From positions 116,711 through 180,710 of the forward strand of contig NZ_BAFV01000070.1 of the NCBI RefSeq assembly GCF_000308515.1: DNA of 64,000 bases, read 5' to 3'. Every line of letters starts with the position of its first letter. Positions within the stretch are counted from its first letter, which is position 1. The notes beneath the pieces were generated by a model. That model did no database searches. It was not told where the DNA came from and saw only the letters and a program-made list of their open reading frames with translations. Both the position numbers and the translations under genes were made by a program. This DNA is from Nocardia carnea NBRC 14403 (GTDB lineage: Bacteria > Actinomycetota > Actinomycetes > Mycobacteriales > Mycobacteriaceae). Shown here piece after piece: positions 60,608 through 64,000 of the stretch.

Positions 60608-63191
60608 CACGCAGCAGCGCAGCCAACGACTCCCGGTCGGTGACATCCAGTTTGGTACAGGCGCGGTACAAGTGACCCTCCACCGTCCGGACCGAAACGG
60701 TGAGCCGATCGGCGATCTGCCGGTTGCTCAGGCCTGCCGCGACCAGATTCGCGATCTCCCGTTCCCGGGAGGTGAGTGGTAGCGGCTGGGCGGCGTCACG
60801 TAGCGCCGGTGTCGACGCACCATCGCATGCGGCCGCCAGCCGGTTGGCATGGGCTGCCGATTCCAGGAGTCGTCGCCGGTCCCCGGCCCGGTCGTGGGCG
60901 GTGGCAGCCTGCGCTGCGGCGTCGGCGGCCGAAAGGCGAGCGCCCAGACTTTCGAAATCGGCTGCTGCCCCGTCCAGCTCGGCACCGTCGCGCCGAGACA
61001 ACGCGACCGCGTGCCGCGCCTGCGCCCGGACCAGCGGCCCGTCTACGCGATGGGCGAGATCGGCCAGTCGGGGCGCCACCGATCCGGCACCGAACCGGGC
61101 GGCGGTGTGCAGGGCCAGCGCCTCCACGGCGTGCTGTTCCGCGCGGGCGGCAGCGTCCGCGGCGCGGAGGGCGCACTCGACGGCGGTGCTGACCGCGCCC
61201 TCGGCCGCCGCCAGACAGGCGCGGGCGATCTCGAGTTGCGGTTCGTACACGGCGCTGTGCCGGCCGCCGCGTGCATCGGCTTCGGCGATCGATTCGGCGG
61301 CCTCTACCGGGCGGCCGAGCGCCGCGTAGGCCTCGGCGAGACGAATCCGGGCCGGGAACATCCAGGCGGCAGCACCTTCGGCGGTGAGCGCGGCCAATGC
61401 CTGCTCCAGATTGTCGATACCGGCGCCGAACCGGCCGTGCGCCACATCGACAGTGCCCTGCAGGATCTTCGACATACCCCACGCCAGGTATTGGCCCGGC
61501 GCGGAATACCCGAAGTATTCGGTGGCCCGATGAGCCGCGGCCGCCAGGTCGCCGGTGAGGACGAGCGCAAGCACCTCGGCATGCGTCGACATGAACCGGT
61601 TCAGGCCGTCGATATGCGGTTCCACCGCACGACCCCGCTCCGCGTAAACCCTTGCATCGGCGGCGCGCCCGAGCAACGCGGCCGCGAGCCCGCCGCCGAA
61701 AGCCGCCCACCACACCGCCCACGGCGGTGCGTCCGCGGCCTGCATCACGAGTTCGGATTCGCGCAGCGCATCGCCGAGCCGGTTCTCGCTGACCGCGCAG
61801 GCGGCGGCGAGTCCGGTCGTGATCAGGGCGATCTTCGGATGCGTGATCCGCGACCGCACCAACGTCAGTACCTCGTCGGCCTTGTCGGCATCGCCCATCG
61901 CCCACAGCAGGTTCGACACCCGAGTACTGCCCCAGCGGGCCAGCTGGACCTCGTCGAGATCGTCGGCGTCGAAACTGGCCAGCGTCCGCTCGGCTTCGAT
62001 ACGGTGGCCCTGCCACAGCAGTGCGCGGGCCAGCAGATCCGCGGATTCGACCCCGCCACGGCGTTCCACCGCCGCCCGTGCGAACCGTTCGCCCAGCGGT
62101 AGATTCGCCAGCCCGATGGCGTCCTCGGCGGCGGATTCGAACAGTTCCAGATCGGCGGATTTATCGCTGTCCAGGGCCAGTTCGGCCAGGCGGATCCGAT
62201 CGGCGGCCGAGTTGATCCGGCGCTGTTTGAGCGCGGAGTACAGCTTGCCGCGTAATCGTCGCGAGGTCGCGATGCCCAACCGGCGCCGGATCACCTCGCC
62301 GAACAGCGGATGGTTGTACCGGACCACCAGATCGCGGCCGTCCTCCACCACCCGGATCACGCCGCCGTTCTCGGCCGCTTCCACCGCCTCCTCACCGGCG
62401 AGCTCGGCCATCACCTCGAGATCGGCAGGTTCGCAGAAGGTGAGCAATTCCAGGACCCGCAGCACGGATTCGGGCAGCTGCTCGACACGGTCCTCCAGCA
62501 GCGCGGCCAATTCGGAGGTGACCGCGGCCCGGCCCCGCAACTGCCATACGCCGTTCACCTGTCGCAGCGAACCCGCTTCCAGCGCGCCCTCCACCAGATG
62601 CCGCAGGAACAGCGCGTTACCGCCCGAGGACTCCCACATCAGATTGGCGGTGAAACCCTCGAGTTGCCCACCCAGCATCGATTCCACCAGGTCCACGCTC
62701 TGCTGCTGGGTGAACGGGGGGAGATGGATTCGCAGCAGATGGCCGTCTTTCCACAGCGTGGTCACCGCGTCCGGCACCGGCACACCGTCGCGCACCGTCG
62801 CGACGATGCACGCAGCCTTGTCGATTGCCAACTGCAGCAGCAGGGTTGCGGAGAGTTGGTCGAGCAGATGCGCGTCGTCGACCCCGATGATCGTGAGCCC
62901 GTCGGCGAGTAGCGCTTCCCGGGCCGCGGCCATGAAGGTCACCGGATCGTGCGCGGTGTACACCCCGACCATATGCGCGAACACGCCGAGCGGAATACTG
63001 CGCGCCGATTCGGTTCCCGCGACCCAGCGGATATTTCCGCCTCCTGCCGTGGCCGCCCGCCGCGCGAGGGTGGTCTTACCGACACCGGGTTCCCCGATGA
63101 GTACAGCGCCGACGTGATCGGAGCCGGTGAGCGTCGCGCGAATCGCTTCGAACTCGTTCGCCCGTTCGATCATCGGCCAGTTCCGAGCCAT
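60591..63191 (-). CDS. Large ATP-binding LuxR-family regulator (LAL/MalT-like)
   Basis: An 866-residue STAND-type regulator. It has an N-terminal AAA/NACHT-like ATPase with Walker A GEPGVGKTT (about 33-41) and Walker B LTIIGVDDAHLLD (about 98-110), then a winged-helix/arm region (about 250-330). A long helical-repeat (TPR-like) middle covers about 370-790, and a C-terminal LuxR DNA-binding domain follows: LTSREREIANLVAAGLSNRQ with VRTVEGHLYRACTKL. Such proteins integrate a ligand and ATP to activate transcription of secondary-metabolite or catabolic genes. No obvious target is adjacent, since the ROK operon is nearly 500 bp away on the same strand. Confidence 0.92.
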   Translation of the reverse strand: MARNWPMIERANEFEAIRATLTGSDHVGAVLIGEPGVGKTTLARRAATAGGGNIRWVAGTESARSIPLGVFAHMVGVYTAHDPVTFMAAAREALLADGLTIIGVDDAHLLDQLSATLLLQLAIDKAACIVATVRDGVPVPDAVTTLWKDGHLLRIHLPPFTQQQSVDLVESMLGGQLEGFTANLMWESSGGNALFLRHLVEGALEAGSLRQVNGVWQLRGRAAVTSELAALLEDRVEQLPESVLRVLELLTFCEPADLEVMAELAGEEAVEAAENGGVIRVVEDGRDLVVRYNHPLFGEVIRRRLGIATSRRLRGKLYSALKQRRINSAADRIRLAELALDSDKSADLELFESAAEDAIGLANLPLGERFARAAVERRGGVESADLLARALLWQGHRIEAERTLASFDADDLDEVQLARWGSTRVSNLLWAMGDADKADEVLTLVRSRITHPKIALITTGLAAACAVSENRLGDALRESELVMQAADAPPWAVWWAAFGGGLAAALLGRAADARVYAERGRAVEPHIDGLNRFMSTHAEVLALVLTGDLAAAAHRATEYFGYSAPGQYLAWGMSKILQGTVDVAHGRFGAGIDNLEQALAALTAEGAAAWMFPARIRLAEAYAALGRPVEAAESIAEADARGGRHSAVYEPQLEIARACLAAAEGAVSTAVECALRAADAAARAEQHAVEALALHTAARFGAGSVAPRLADLAHRVDGPLVRAQARHAVALSRRDGAELDGAAADFESLGARLSAADAAAQAATAHDRAGDRRRLLESAAHANRLAAACDGASTPALRDAAQPLPLTSREREIANLVAAGLSNRQIADRLTVSVRTVEGHLYRACTKLDVTDRESLAALLRGESPR

Positions 63192-63280
63192 ATATCTACT
63201 GTATAGGCCGTATTACCCGCGAGTCGCCGCGAAGTGTCCACGGCGATATCGCCATAACGGGACCGAACCTGGAAAACCGG

Positions 63281-63400
63281 TCAGTTCTCGCCTACTTCGC
63301 AGGCCAGGCCGTCGCCGTCCTCATCGAGCCGAAACGAATATCCGCGCTGGCCGGCGAACAGCGGAGTATGCGATTCGCTGCGCGCGTGGACGCAATTCAT
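63281..63400 (-). CDS. Excalibur calcium-binding domain, truncated gene or remnant
   Basis: A 39-codon frame from ATG 63400 encodes an almost complete excalibur domain: NCVHARSESHTPLFAGQRGY then SFRLDEDGDGLACEVGEN, with the Ca-binding DxDxDG-like loop DEDGDGLACE. Family similarity continues upstream of the ATG as Tyr-Phe, but an in-frame TGA closes the frame four codons earlier. The signal peptide that normally precedes this domain is therefore missing. Either the 5' part has been lost or a very small cytosolic protein is made. I favour a remnant. Confidence 0.55.
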   Translation of the reverse strand: MNCVHARSESHTPLFAGQRGYSFRLDEDGDGLACEVGEN

Positions 63401-63472
63401 GAAGTACTCCCATCGTCACGCGCGACCGGGAAAAGTGAAAGACCCCTGTTCCCGGTCGCGCGTGCACCGTAG

Positions 63473-64000
63473 CTACTGAGCGCCCGCGGGCGGGTCGCAC
63501 ACCTTCCACCCGGATTCGGTTTCCTGCAGATCGAAGGTACGGGCGGTTTGCTCCGGATCGGCCTCGGTCTGCACCGTGACCTGCGCCAGGGCCGTGCGAT
63601 CGGTGATCTTGACCGCGTCGACACCGGTGACCTTGGGAATACTGCCCTCGCTCACCGCCTGCCGATGGACACCGGCGAACTGCTCCTCCGACAAACTCTG
63701 GTAGTAGTCGTGCAGCGCACCGCAGGTGGCATTACGCAGCGCCGGCAGGTCACCGCTTTCCAGCGCACCGGTGTAATCGCCGATGGCCGCGCTGATCCGG
63801 GCCTGCGGGGAATCGTCACCCGCCCCGGCGCCCACCAGGATCGCGATCAACGCGACCACGAGCGCCACCGCGACCCCGCCGGCAATCAGCCATTTCTTGT
63901 TGCTGTCGCCCGGTGTTGCCGCAGGGGCCGGCGCCGGCTCCACCCGCTGCGGCTGGGCCCGCTGCGGCGGCGCCTGCGCGACCCGCTGTTCGGCCGCGGT
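63473..64000 (-). CDS. Membrane-anchored protein with extracytoplasmic domain (partial, runs off window end)
   Basis: The frame ends at 63473 and is still open at 64000, so its start lies outside the window. GTG 63943 is an internal candidate start, but the upstream Pro/Gln-rich sequence (QAPPQRAQPQRVEPAPAPA) looks like a genuine cytoplasmic head. It is followed by one helix (WLIAGGVAVALVVALIAILV) and an exported domain of about 110 residues with two cysteines (NATCGALHDYY and GWKVCDPP). The fold resembles Rv0361/DUF4878-like SnoaL relatives, and the C-terminus resembles that of the 42.7-kb protein. Confidence 0.75.
   Translation of the reverse strand, partial: TAAEQRVAQAPPQRAQPQRVEPAPAPAATPGDSNKKWLIAGGVAVALVVALIAILVGAGAGDDSPQARISAAIGDYTGALESGDLPALRNATCGALHDYYQSLSEEQFAGVHRQAVSEGSIPKVTGVDAVKITDRTALAQVTVQTEADPEQTARTFDLQETESGWKVCDPPAGAQ

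Overview
The window is high-GC actinobacterial DNA. Gene content and gene order point to the Mycobacteriales, most likely Nocardia. Several blocks match Mycobacterium tuberculosis H37Rv neighbourhoods as I remember them: echA7-fadE12-accA2-accD2-fadE13-Rv0976c, rhodanese-metZ (Rv0390-Rv0391), fgd1-pta-ackA, and pknG-glnH-glnX-mutT3 with thiE-thiOSG (Rv0407-Rv0417). The blocks are rearranged and separated by accessory genes. I see no insertion sequence, prophage, CRISPR array, tRNA or rRNA gene. Family calls rest on motifs and remembered relatives; no database search was run.

Layout. 1-10 kb: a minus-strand acyl-CoA catabolic operon (AtuA-like protein, two acyl-CoA dehydrogenases, a biotin-dependent carboxylase pair, enoyl-CoA hydratase, TetR regulator), with a perfect 16-bp palindrome in front of it. 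10-13.3 kb: thiamine thiazole genes. 13.5-19.3 kb: ABC transporter, class III nucleotide cyclase, CHAP amidase, LysR regulator. 19.4-25.2 kb: a complete DnaE-type polymerase, then a NUDIX / RibD-type reductase / deaminase operon. 25.3-30.2 kb: the GlnX-GlnH-PknG amino-acid-sensing set. 30.2-43 kb: mostly single genes (racemase, DNA alkyltransferase, quinone reductase with divergent MerR, ABC exporter with XRE regulator, deformylase, PadR with cupin, MOSC, amidohydrolase, FprA behind an iron box). 43.1-45 kb: a SAM-IV-type riboswitch controlling rhodanese and metZ. 45-54 kb: a D-amino-acid oxidase-type enzyme, a HAD phosphatase, fgd1, an AraC/hydrolase pair, pta-ackA. 54-64 kb: MocR-type regulator, small envelope proteins, an unusual ROK kinase/ROK regulator operon headed by two unrecognised proteins, a large LuxR-type ATPase regulator, an excalibur-domain fragment and a membrane protein cut by the window end.

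How the genes connect. The first operon can oxidise, carboxylate and hydrate a branched acyl-CoA. GlnX/GlnH/PknG link extracellular amino acids to central nitrogen metabolism. Fgd1, Pta and AckA handle F420 reduction and acetyl-phosphate. The riboswitch ties homocysteine synthesis to S-adenosylmethionine, and an IdeR-type box ties FprA to iron.

The least explained unit is the four-gene ROK operon at 56.5-60.1 kb. Also notable are a 70-residue insert in the biotin carboxylase domain of the acyl-CoA carboxylase, a DnaE polymerase outside its usual context, and an 18-bp perfect inverted repeat followed by a 24-bp tandem repeat.
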